Source: UBA1858 sp964636225 (GTDB lineage Bacteria > Pseudomonadota > Gammaproteobacteria > UBA4575). From it: a stretch of 64,000 bases of DNA. Both the position numbers and the translations under genes were made by a program. Below the pieces are notes generated by a model. It saw only the letters and a list, made by a program, of their open reading frames with translations. It was not told the origin of the DNA and ran no database searches. Of this stretch, positions 44,977 through 53,117 are shown piece after piece; position 1 is the first letter of the stretch; each line of letters begins with the position of its first letter. The DNA is taken from assembly GCA_964636225.1 (NCBI GenBank), contig CAZWQM010000001.1, positions 124,001 to 188,000 of the forward strand, given 5' to 3'.

Positions 44977-46200
44977 CTATCGATTAATTATTTTTAAACC
45001 TTTTGCACTAGAGCCACTGCTGATCAATTGCCTTAATACAGAGCGGCCTAATTCAGGTCGACTAAAATGTTTCAAGGGTGTCTTACCTGCATTTTTCTGC
45101 ATTTCTTCGAGACTGGGGCCGCGATACTGACAAAATGACTGTGTCGTTTCATAAGTTTGCAACTCCACCAGACCGGGCAAGTAGTCAATTAACTGTTCCC
45201 AGATAAAAATATTAAGCAGCTCTGTACTGGAACGCCAACCCAGGTCGGCGCAGACGTAATTCAGGTTCTGATGATCCAGTTTTTCAATAACTTGTTTCTT
45301 AACGACAGCTTTCAAATAACCATAATCAACCACAAATCCAGTTAGCGGATCGATCCGCCCTTCAATTTTGACATGTAACGCGTAGCGTCCACCGTGTAAG
45401 TTTTCACATTTACCTGGATGATCTGTAATAAAGTGGGCCGAATCAAACACCAGTTCCTTGCTAACAGTAGCATATTGCACATCCGCAAAATATCTTTCAG
45501 AAACGCAGGGAATGTCTTTCAGGTAGACAGAAATCAACGCCAGCAGTCTTTGCGCATCCTGCAATGACTCTGTTCTGTATAGAGTGCGTTGATTGCTTAC
45601 ATGTTCTTTCAGCATGGTCCAGCGAATTTGATATTCACTGGTTAGCTGATTGAGTAATGCACTTATTTCATCACTGTTTGGCAGACTCAGAAATACATAG
45701 CCATGATGAAACTCGCCGGTCTGCGCAATCAGCACGGCAAGAAATAATTCAAAATCCAGCTCACCATCAAACTCGACAAACTTATGCTTGTAACTGGCCG
45801 GCATTTTAATTAAGTTTTCCGGCAGCACACGATGACTTGTGGAATTATAGTGATATTCCTGTCGATACTGAAAACCGTACACCTGTAAATCACGCAAATA
45901 CCACAACAATTCATCTAGCCGTCGAATATCACTAGACAAACTTACAAATGTTTCGTCTTCCTGTAATGCGTCCGCCATCATCAACGCTTTAATAATTGAT
46001 GAGGAATGTGCGGATGCCCGATCTGCAGGCAGGGAATAACTGGCTACATCATCGATTATGTTGACCATGGATTCATGCACCAGCAAATCTAGGGACAGGT
46101 GATGACGAATGGCATATTCCTGTAAAGTCAGTCCGCAACAATCAATCAGGTGATGATTGTCCAGCTGGGTTACCTCCAAATGGCATTCTTGGCATTTCAT
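44977..46200 (-). CDS. 6-pyruvoyl-tetrahydropterin synthase-like protein with long N-terminal extension
   Basis: The last ~150 of 407 residues are a PTPS/QueD-type domain: SKELVFDSAHFITDH, then CENLHGGRYALHVKIEG (zinc histidines and catalytic cysteine) and VVDYGYLKAVVKK. Such domains act on dihydroneopterin-type substrates, fitting pterin synthesis for H4MPT. The front is unusual: residues 1-27 form a zinc-finger-like start (CQEC...HHLIDCCGLTLQEY), and residues about 140-240 resemble a homing-endonuclease-like fold (FELFLAVLIAQTGEF ... RLLALISVYLKDIP). Simple PTPS proteins are 120-150 residues. It lies downstream of fae past a terminator. Confidence 0.78.
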   Translation of the reverse strand: MKCQECHLEVTQLDNHHLIDCCGLTLQEYAIRHHLSLDLLVHESMVNIIDDVASYSLPADRASAHSSSIIKALMMADALQEDETFVSLSSDIRRLDELLWYLRDLQVYGFQYRQEYHYNSTSHRVLPENLIKMPASYKHKFVEFDGELDFELFLAVLIAQTGEFHHGYVFLSLPNSDEISALLNQLTSEYQIRWTMLKEHVSNQRTLYRTESLQDAQRLLALISVYLKDIPCVSERYFADVQYATVSKELVFDSAHFITDHPGKCENLHGGRYALHVKIEGRIDPLTGFVVDYGYLKAVVKKQVIEKLDHQNLNYVCADLGWRSSTELLNIFIWEQLIDYLPGLVELQTYETTQSFCQYRGPSLEEMQKNAGKTPLKHFSRPELGRSVLRQLISSGSSAKGLKIINR

Positions 46201-46227
46201 TTTGATACTTTACTGCTTAATTACAGA

Positions 46228-46265
46228 CAAAAAAATACCCCGGAGTGTTAAATCCAGGGTATTTC
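46228..46265 (-). terminator. Intrinsic terminator after fae
   Basis: Minus-strand hairpin (46254-46264 pairs with 46233-46243, one mismatch) followed by a run of U, 22 bases past the fae stop and before the PTPS gene. It would make fae mostly monocistronic, with limited read-through into the PTPS gene. Confidence 0.85.
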
Positions 46266-46286
46266 GTACTTCTAAAAAAAGATTGC

Positions 46287-46814
46287 TTAGAATCCTTTGA
46301 AAGGATGCTCCGCAGAATCTTTTTGGGCAACAACTGTAGAAGCTTTTGGCTCGTCTTTGATAGCACGCTCAATGGACTGCTTAACCGCTTTGTAGTTGTT
46401 TTCGTAGATAGCTTTATCACTTTTAGCTTCCCAGTGAATGAATACGCCTACACAAATGAAGATATCGTCAGCTTCGTCAGCTGGGATAGTTCCATCTTCA
46501 ACACAGTCAGCAACTGCTTTAGCAACAGCAGCCTGAGCTGGGCCAAACATTTGCACTGCTTGAGTAGCGCCTTTGATGGTCACTTTGTTGAACATCATAG
46601 TGTTTGGCTTACAAGGAAGGTTAGGTGCAACAACAGCTAACAAAGTTGAAAAGCCATCTTTGTTGTTTACTAAACCGTTACAGAACGCTGTCTCAACTGC
46701 TGAACCACGTGGGCCCATTAGCAAATCGATGTGAGCGATTTCTGCCATAGTGCCTGATGGGTCATTGTCATTTACTAGTGACTCACCAACCATTACTCTG
46801 TTGACTACTGCCAT
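46287..46814 (-). CDS. fae: Formaldehyde-activating enzyme
   Basis: Condenses formaldehyde with tetrahydromethanopterin to methylene-H4MPT, the entry to the C1 oxidation route. Fae signatures: residues 7-28 with MVGESLVNDNDPSGTMAE, then IAHIDLLMGPRGSAVE with the catalytic histidine, LLAVVAPNLPCKPNTMMFNKVTIKG, and the C-terminal FIHWEAKSDKAIYENNYKA. 175 residues is normal. A near-perfect ribosome site (AGGAG, 7 bases before ATG) and its own terminator suggest very high expression, as expected of this enzyme. Confidence 0.97.
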   Translation of the reverse strand: MAVVNRVMVGESLVNDNDPSGTMAEIAHIDLLMGPRGSAVETAFCNGLVNNKDGFSTLLAVVAPNLPCKPNTMMFNKVTIKGATQAVQMFGPAQAAVAKAVADCVEDGTIPADEADDIFICVGVFIHWEAKSDKAIYENNYKAVKQSIERAIKDEPKASTVVAQKDSAEHPFKGF

Positions 46815-46903
46815 TTAATTTCTCCTAATTAATTAGTTTTGTTTTGTTAACAAACAGCCGTAAAAATTTACGATGATAATTTTAGTATGGGGCTTTCCCT
46901 TAT

Positions 46904-46924
46904 GAATACTACTAGTAAGTGTTC
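46904..46924. promoter_or_regulatory. Imperfect inverted repeat upstream of fae
   Basis: GAATAC and GTGTTC arms (one mismatch) enclose the 8-base palindrome TACTAGTA, about 90 bases before the fae start. Position and symmetry would fit an operator of a C1-responsive regulator, but no regulator is known for it and promoter boxes are not clear. Confidence 0.25.
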
Positions 46925-46933
46925 ATATTATAG

Positions 46934-47794
46934 TTAGTCCCTTAATTCTCGCCTCTCCAGCATTGCCACAAAGATTGTAGCTACTGTCAAGTCAGCAGTC
47001 GTCCCAGGATTGATTCCAACCGACTTCAGTTCACTATCTAGAGAAAGTAACCCTGAAACATGATCAGTAGGATCGCGAGACACTAACACCTGATTGGCAA
47101 GAGGCGCAATCATATCACTAATTTCCCTCGCTTTTAATAGACCTTTTTTACGAATTATCAGACTATCCGGCACTCTTAACCACTGGCTAAGAAATACTGC
47201 TGTAGTGGCCCATTCCGGGCTACCCCATTTCTTTATATATTCTCGATAGATGGGCAGATTATGTTCAAAAATATCTGAAAAATTGTTTGCATATTGATAA
47301 GAAATGCTATCTTTTTGTGCAGAAAGCCGCATCGCTTCCAGTAAACTGACGCTTGGTTTCTTCGATACATCCTGATTTTCTACTTCACCCATACCTCCCG
47401 GCATGGCTAGCTGGATAGCTCGATAGCAATCTTGCGCATCTGTCACGGATAACTGCGCCAGCACTTGGGCCAGATTTTCTTTTAAACCCGAATCACTGCC
47501 GTGATTGATCAAGGTTTGAGCAATTGGTGCCGATAATAAGATGATTCCCAGATTGGTATTATCGCCCACTGCCTCACGGGTGGCAGTCACCGCTTTAAGT
47601 ATGCGCTCTCCTACACCCTGGCAGGAACTGAATAGTGGTTCTGCGGATACTTGCGCACTTAACTCAAACTGATTGACCGACATGTTATGTCCATCGGCAT
47701 GATAGCCAACATTACCCGGCTTAATCGCACGCAACTCCAGCAGACAGGCTCGACGATAACAGTCGACAAATTGGTGGACTGTACTAGCCGTCAT
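46934..47794 (-). CDS. Triphosphoribosyl-dephospho-CoA synthase-like (CitG family) protein
   Basis: A 286-residue CitG/MdcB-family protein with LELRAIKPGNVGYHADGH, GDNTNLGIILLSAPI and the C-terminal NPGTTADLTVATIFVAML. True CitG enzymes join ATP and dephospho-CoA, but no citrate or malonate lyase genes are present; homologues are a regular part of bacterial H4MPT gene sets, where the function is unknown, perhaps a ribosyl-phosphate transfer in cofactor assembly. It overlaps the RimK-like gene by 11 bases. Confidence 0.8.
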   Translation of the reverse strand: MTASTVHQFVDCYRRACLLELRAIKPGNVGYHADGHNMSVNQFELSAQVSAEPLFSSCQGVGERILKAVTATREAVGDNTNLGIILLSAPIAQTLINHGSDSGLKENLAQVLAQLSVTDAQDCYRAIQLAMPGGMGEVENQDVSKKPSVSLLEAMRLSAQKDSISYQYANNFSDIFEHNLPIYREYIKKWGSPEWATTAVFLSQWLRVPDSLIIRKKGLLKAREISDMIAPLANQVLVSRDPTDHVSGLLSLDSELKSVGINPGTTADLTVATIFVAMLERRELRD

Positions 47795-48695
47795 TTGTGA
47801 TCAGGCCGCAGTGTTTCAGGAACCGATCAGCAATAATGTCCACCACAGTCTTTGAAGTGGTCATTTGCAGGCCTTTCCAGGCCGGCACGCTATTCACTTC
47901 AGTTACCCAGAATTGGCCCAGTTTATCGCGAATCAAATCAACACCGGCATATTCCAGTCCGGTCACACGAGTAGCATCTATCGCCATTTGCTCAATCTGA
48001 TTGTCCAGTTGAACACCCTCGACCTGCCCACCCTGCGCAACATTAGTTATCCAACCCTCACCGCGACGCTTCATACTGGCGATGACCTCATTCCCAATCA
48101 CAAACACCCGATAATCCACCCCAGTACTCTCACCTGCATCGACATATTCCTGCAGGTACATCACGCCATGCATTTCTTCATATCCAATGAACTGTGAAAG
48201 GTTTTCCAACAGCTGCAAGCCTTTTCCCTGTGAGCCAAAGATGGGTTTTAGAACCAGCTTCTTTCCACAATTTATATATTCACGTATTTTCTTATAAATA
48301 TAATGTAAGTCACTGCTAATAAAAGAACTAGGTGTAGGAATATTATTCAATTTCAGCAAGTATGAAGTCATACCCTTATCCACACTGCGTTCGATACCGC
48401 GCGTATTGTTGTAGATAGGCACTCCCGCATATTCCAGCCCATGGAGTACATCCAGATAAAATACCACCTCATCCAGACTGCCCCCTTGCACACCGCGCAC
48501 AAATACAGCCTCAGGCAAATTCGAAAATCCAGGTATGCGAATCTGGGGATGACTTGAATCCAGTTCGAAATGACAGTCCTGTAGACGTACAAAGCGTGAC
48601 TCAAAGCCACGCTTTATTAAAGACTGTTTCAGTTGATGGCCATGCCAGCCGGGGTCATCGGTGATTATGGCAATGCCGCGACCAGCACTAGCCAC
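47784..48695 (-). CDS. RimK/MptN-like alpha-L-glutamate ligase
   Basis: ATP-grasp ligase of the RimK family: RGIAIITDDPGWHGHQLKQ at the start, ATP-binding KLVLKPIFGSQGKGLQLL, and the metal-binding end YAGVDLIRDKLGQFWVTEVNSVPAWKGL. Archaeal MptN adds glutamate to tetrahydromethanopterin; in this cluster the protein is a good candidate for glutamylation of H4MPT or of the methylofuran tail. The frame is open to 48752 inside mch, but a GTG at 48695 after AAAGAG overlaps mch by only 8 bases and starts directly before the conserved strand, so it is preferred. Confidence 0.82.
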   Translation of the reverse strand: MASAGRGIAIITDDPGWHGHQLKQSLIKRGFESRFVRLQDCHFELDSSHPQIRIPGFSNLPEAVFVRGVQGGSLDEVVFYLDVLHGLEYAGVPIYNNTRGIERSVDKGMTSYLLKLNNIPTPSSFISSDLHYIYKKIREYINCGKKLVLKPIFGSQGKGLQLLENLSQFIGYEEMHGVMYLQEYVDAGESTGVDYRVFVIGNEVIASMKRRGEGWITNVAQGGQVEGVQLDNQIEQMAIDATRVTGLEYAGVDLIRDKLGQFWVTEVNSVPAWKGLQMTTSKTVVDIIADRFLKHCGLITNDG

Positions 48696-49656
48696 CAAAT
48701 GACTCTTTGAGTAGGTCCAGATTGATTTCACCACCAAAGAAAGTATTGCCACTTTCCATAGCCGTCACGCTGACCTGTGCAGGACTGAATAGCATTTGAT
48801 CAATTTGATAGAAATCGTATTTGGCATCTGAAAATACTTTTGCAAATGGTTTGCCATAATCTTTAGAAGTATTCGAAGGCAGATCATTGGCCAACGCTTT
48901 GGCATCGTCATCCGAGCCGCTAACAAACAATTGCACTCGACCAGCAAACAGGATGGCGTCGTTGGTTCGACCCATGGCATGAACGAAATCAGGAATCGGA
49001 GGACAAAGCGGCGCACTTCCGGCGCCATCAATAATTCTTTCCAGTGGAAATTTTAACTCGTGAGCTTTATGCAATGCAGTTTCCAGGACTCGTGCAACCA
49101 CTTGGACAACACCCGCTAAGCTCTTGGTAGGCGTAAGAATTACAGTTAAATTTTCTGGCGTTACTCCGCACTGTTCAGACATCTTTGTCAGAAGTTCAGA
49201 GGGTGGGTTTTTATCTACTTCCATGACGATACAGACTTTCTCGGCTTTGTCTTTGTACGCCAGTTCTTCATACAGGGGCTCACGCAGTGATGCAGCACGG
49301 CCCGGACCTGAGCCCAGGGCATAAAATGCTTCTTTGCCTTCACCGTGAGAAAGTTGCCAACCTGCATACTGGCTGCCCAGACAAGCCAGTACCGGATTAG
49401 AGCTGTGCACATAAACAGACAATGGCCAGTTCGGTGCAGTCGCAGTATGCATTAATGAAACCTTGCCAAGCCCTCCCAGACAGATTTCGCTGATGAGCCG
49501 CCCAGCTTCCAGTCCACCGTGATGATGTATACCCGCATCGATGATGGTAACGCCGCTGGAATCCTGCTTCAAGCCAACACGCAACGCATTGGCACAATCA
49601 ACCAGCTTCTGAACAATAGGCTGGGCTAAACTATTAATACTAGGTTGAGTATTCAT
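48688..49656 (-). CDS. mch: Methenyl-tetrahydromethanopterin cyclohydrolase
   Basis: Hydrolyses methenyl-H4MPT to formyl-H4MPT, the third step of the formaldehyde oxidation route. The 322-residue sequence shows IDAGIHHHGGLEAGRLISEICLGG's conserved start (glycine-rich), the SGPGRAASLREPLYEEL loop, TPTKSLAGVVQVVARVLE, and the IPDFVHAMGRTNDAILFAGRV region. It is encoded between the ATP-grasp gene and the RimK-like ligase on the minus strand with mtdB upstream, giving mtdB-(ATP-grasp)-mch order. Confidence 0.96.
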   Translation of the reverse strand: MNTQPSINSLAQPIVQKLVDCANALRVGLKQDSSGVTIIDAGIHHHGGLEAGRLISEICLGGLGKVSLMHTATAPNWPLSVYVHSSNPVLACLGSQYAGWQLSHGEGKEAFYALGSGPGRAASLREPLYEELAYKDKAEKVCIVMEVDKNPPSELLTKMSEQCGVTPENLTVILTPTKSLAGVVQVVARVLETALHKAHELKFPLERIIDGAGSAPLCPPIPDFVHAMGRTNDAILFAGRVQLFVSGSDDDAKALANDLPSNTSKDYGKPFAKVFSDAKYDFYQIDQMLFSPAQVSVTAMESGNTFFGGEINLDLLKESFGG

Positions 49657-49691
49657 TGTTAATTTTATTTATAGATTAGTTATGTAACTTA

Positions 49692-50846
49692 TTAATTTAT
49701 AATATTTAATATTTGCTTCACTCGATTCTGCAGCAAAGCTTCCAAAGAACCCCCTGATTCACTCGCATCGGCATGTACGCTACAGATAGGTTCGTTTTTA
49801 AGAATTTTACGTGAGCCTTCCGGTCGGTCTTTAACCCATACAGGCCACTCAATGTCGTCGGGAACCTGGCAGTCATCCTCCGCGTACACGATAGAGTAGG
49901 CACTCTTGGATTCATTTAATTCAATATCTGGCAGAAGCTGCTCACCCTCGCAAAGTCGTATATGCGCATCCACTAGGTTGATGTCAGAATTGATACGCTC
50001 ATACAATTCAAAGCTGGCTGAGATTCTGGGATTGACCTCAAGCACATACAATACGTCCTCATCTTCTTCACGCGCATGTATCATATCCACACTGAACACT
50101 CCAACAAGATTAAAGTAACTTGCTATCTTTCTTATATAAATTATTGTTTTTAAAATAAACTTTAATCCAACATCGGTATTCGCCAGCGCACCCTGATAGA
50201 TATATGGCAACCCTTCAATCTCGGATGTGAAAAATTGACTGTTCACACCCAGGCAGACCAGTTCTTCTCCATCGGTTATACATAAGGCCGAAAATGGCTT
50301 GCCGAATATTTCACGCTGCCAATAGCCCGATTCCTCGGTTGTTGACGCTCTTAAGACTCCAGTTCCACCACATCTATCCTGTAGTTTGAACAGCCATAGT
50401 TCTCTGTTCTCGGGAGGTTTAAAACGAACTTCTGGATAAGGAATCTGAAGCTTACTCAGCCCTTCAAAAAACCGTTGGGGGTTTCGAATCTGCTCTACTA
50501 CCTGAGTGGGATTCATACATAATTGCCATTGAGTGACCTTCTCTATATAGCTGGCGTACTTTTCCGCTCCAGCTCCCAGAATCACTTTTGCTTCACGATA
50601 ACGCTGTTTAATTTTATTTACACAGTTATGCAAACTGCTTTTGACAAACTCACCTCTTTCAAGAGGCAGACACCAGCATTCCACACAGGCATTTAGCGTA
50701 TCGATGTCTGCGAAGCCATCGACACTGACTACATTCCAGCCCGCCCGGGTCGCAGACTCTGACAGAGCCCGCGCCGAGTGGGAGATAATGATGAGGTTAT
50801 TACTATTTATTGACGTATTCTCGTGCAACTTCGAAAGCATGCTCAA
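49692..50846 (-). CDS. ATP-grasp domain protein of the H4MPT cluster
   Basis: A 384-residue ATP-grasp ligase: LIIISHSARALSESATRAGW for the N-terminal fold, LFKLQDRCGGTGVLRAS for ATP binding, and FSVDMIHAREEDEDVLYVLEVNPRISASFELYE for the metal site. Homologues are consistently found between mtdB and mch in methylotrophs; the substrate is unknown. It may lengthen the glutamate tail of methylofuran or H4MPT. The start at 50846 overlaps the mtdB 3' end by 44 bases; an in-frame ATG at 50840 with TGAG upstream is equally possible. Confidence 0.78.
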   Translation of the reverse strand: MSMLSKLHENTSINSNNLIIISHSARALSESATRAGWNVVSVDGFADIDTLNACVECWCLPLERGEFVKSSLHNCVNKIKQRYREAKVILGAGAEKYASYIEKVTQWQLCMNPTQVVEQIRNPQRFFEGLSKLQIPYPEVRFKPPENRELWLFKLQDRCGGTGVLRASTTEESGYWQREIFGKPFSALCITDGEELVCLGVNSQFFTSEIEGLPYIYQGALANTDVGLKFILKTIIYIRKIASYFNLVGVFSVDMIHAREEDEDVLYVLEVNPRISASFELYERINSDINLVDAHIRLCEGEQLLPDIELNESKSAYSIVYAEDDCQVPDDIEWPVWVKDRPEGSRKILKNEPICSVHADASESGGSLEALLQNRVKQILNIIN

Positions 50847-51705
50847 AATGCAAGTAGATGGGTTTATCTGTTTCGCGCATGCGCTGCAGCAACATGTTTT
50901 GTGTTTGATATTTCACGTTGCCAATGGCGAGCGCGCCAATTCCTACCGCTCCACTGGGAGAATCATCAATCGGTGCTGCATTATCCATCACACCCAGACC
51001 TGCAATACCCGATGGAGGCACTGCGTTAACATCGGCCGCCACTTTTAGCATGGTGGCCTTGATGACCTGCTCTTTACTCATGACCTCAATGCCCGCAGAA
51101 GCTGTGGCTAATATGACGTCAACGTCCTCTATAATGGAGTCCAGCGCTTCTATTGCCTCGCCTTTGATATCTGTTTCATCTGAACCATATTCTGCATTAC
51201 ATATGCCTGCAACACGCTGAGATTTATCTTTCTGACGTCCGAAAATAGTGACATTAGCGCCGGCTTTTGCAGCAATCACAGCACCTGCCATACCCACAGG
51301 ACCGGTACCTCCCAGTGCTGCCACCGTCTTGCCACTCAGATCAGTGTCGAACTTGTCTTTTAGTGCTTTTTCTACCGCTGCCAACATGCCGGCAGCCGTT
51401 GTAAATGCCCCGCTAGGATCTGCAAAAGCGGACACTTCAAAGGGTGGGACCATGGATTTTTCACAGATTTTCATCATTTCCATCGCATCGTGCATGTCAC
51501 GACCACCAAAGAAAATCCCTGTTCTTTTTACACCACTGGGTCCGCGAGAAAAAATTGCATCCTGAACCAGGGCCTGTACTTCATCATTTTCCACTGCGAT
51601 ATAAGGAATACAATGCGACCAGCCAGCGTCTATCGCCATATTGACGTCAAATGGACTAAGGTTCTTCGCGGCAGTAATCATATGTAGGATGTATGGCTTT
51701 TCCAT
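50803..51705 (-). CDS. mtdB: NAD(P)-dependent methylene-tetrahydromethanopterin dehydrogenase MtdB
   Basis: Oxidises methylene-H4MPT to methenyl-H4MPT, reducing NAD(P). The 300-residue protein has the substrate-domain start LHMITAAKNLSPFDVNMAIDAG, FFGGRDMHDAMEMM, and the dinucleotide fold ALGGTGPVGMAGAVIAAKAG followed by VTIFGRQKDKS; both NAD and NADP could fit. It follows the beta-RFAP synthase gene after about 100 bases and is the first gene of the mtdB-(ATP-grasp)-mch-rimK-citG run. Confidence 0.94.
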   Translation of the reverse strand: MEKPYILHMITAAKNLSPFDVNMAIDAGWSHCIPYIAVENDEVQALVQDAIFSRGPSGVKRTGIFFGGRDMHDAMEMMKICEKSMVPPFEVSAFADPSGAFTTAAGMLAAVEKALKDKFDTDLSGKTVAALGGTGPVGMAGAVIAAKAGANVTIFGRQKDKSQRVAGICNAEYGSDETDIKGEAIEALDSIIEDVDVILATASAGIEVMSKEQVIKATMLKVAADVNAVPPSGIAGLGVMDNAAPIDDSPSGAVGIGALAIGNVKYQTQNMLLQRMRETDKPIYLHFEHAFEVAREYVNK

Positions 51706-51809
51706 GTGTTATATCTCTCTAATGTTGTATCCCAAATTAATAAAATCTTCACCGGCTACACGAACCAGGTAAAGGTTTAAAAAATTCTGTTAAATTTACT
51801 CGTAATGGC

Positions 51810-52838
51810 CTAACCCGTGATTTGGCCTGAACTGTGGCCTGATTTCTGACCCGTTTGATCCTGTTCTTTGTTTTCCTTCAGTGTCATCACAGCGCCATCA
51901 TTATTACCTTGAACGACCTTAAAACCAAGCTGAGGTAGATGTGTAAACTGAGTTTGTAATTCTCGCAGCATCGAATGGGCTGCAACATCACTGTCAAAGA
52001 AAGCAAAACCAGTGGGGCCCCATGAACTCTGACCCACACCCGGTATATCCTTCCCTATCAAGTATTCTATCACTTCAGCTACCGCTTCACTGGTATATCT
52101 GCCTCCCTGAGCAGGCGCAAAGTAGTCGCCGACTCTTTGCTGAATTTCGCGCACACCCATGCCAAACTCTCGAATATTGTTTTCCAACACGCCCGGAAGA
52201 ATGCGTGCAAGCACCTGTCTGGATAGAAAACCGGCACAGTTATCCGAGAATCTCGGAAGCGTTGAAAATGCATCCGATTCGGGTGCGCCGTGCAATCCTA
52301 GATCACTGCTATCTTCAATAATGAGTATGCGCCAGGCTTCCGGAAATGGGTGTCGAGCAATGGTTGGCGGAACACGGGTTTGACTACCCCTTCCCCCATC
52401 AACAATCATTCCACCCTGAACAAATGCAGCAACCCCGATGCCTGAACGAGCTCCCCGGCCTAATTCCTGCGCGATACCAATGGTATCGATATGCCTACCC
52501 CATAATTTGGCAATGCCGCTACCGACACATAAAGCCAGTTGTGTGCCGGAACCCAGTCCGGAATGTTCAGGAATGGATTGGCGTACATTAATGGCACAGC
52601 CTCCGTCCAGATTCCATTTTTCAAATAATTCACGTGCAAAACCCAACGCCCGCTCTGAACGTGGTCCGGTAGCTTCAAATTTCTGACTGGCACGTATGGT
52701 TAATTCGGTACAGAAACCGTCAATCGCCACACCAGCACTGATAAACTTACGCCCTAATGCCCCACCCAAATCCACAAAACCCAGATGTAATCTGGCTGGC
52801 GTGGTTACGGTAACATTTTGATTTTTGTGATATAACAT
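51810..52838 (-). CDS. Beta-ribofuranosylaminobenzene 5'-phosphate synthase
   Basis: First committed step of methanopterin synthesis: p-aminobenzoate plus PRPP give beta-RFA-phosphate, CO2 and pyrophosphate. GHMP-kinase-like fold with TTPARLHLGFVDLGGALGR at the N-terminus, the glycine-rich IPEHSGLGSGTQLALCVG (about 85-102), GARSGIGVAAFVQGGMIVDGG, and QSSWGPTGFAFFD near the C-terminus. 342 residues is typical of the bacterial enzyme. It is divergent from fhcB across 279 bases that should hold both promoters. Confidence 0.93.
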   Translation of the reverse strand: MLYHKNQNVTVTTPARLHLGFVDLGGALGRKFISAGVAIDGFCTELTIRASQKFEATGPRSERALGFARELFEKWNLDGGCAINVRQSIPEHSGLGSGTQLALCVGSGIAKLWGRHIDTIGIAQELGRGARSGIGVAAFVQGGMIVDGGRGSQTRVPPTIARHPFPEAWRILIIEDSSDLGLHGAPESDAFSTLPRFSDNCAGFLSRQVLARILPGVLENNIREFGMGVREIQQRVGDYFAPAQGGRYTSEAVAEVIEYLIGKDIPGVGQSSWGPTGFAFFDSDVAAHSMLRELQTQFTHLPQLGFKVVQGNNDGAVMTLKENKEQDQTGQKSGHSSGQITG

Positions 52839-53117
52839 TAAAATTCTACAAGGGGTTTATGTATCGTCTATCTCAGACCTATATCTGGTATCTGGGTATA
52901 TTCTGGACAATATTTACTCGACTGGCGACCATGAATAAATCATTCTGATTCATGCTCTCGGGCGGGCATTATTTTATACTACTGTAGTTCTCAATCCAAA
53001 CTAGTAGAAACAGTAATAAACTAGGACAATAGAATCAAATCAAAAAATACTAATTACAGATTTGATCGCCGTAATCAAGAATAACCAAACTTACTACCAA
53101 ATAATTTAAATAATCTA

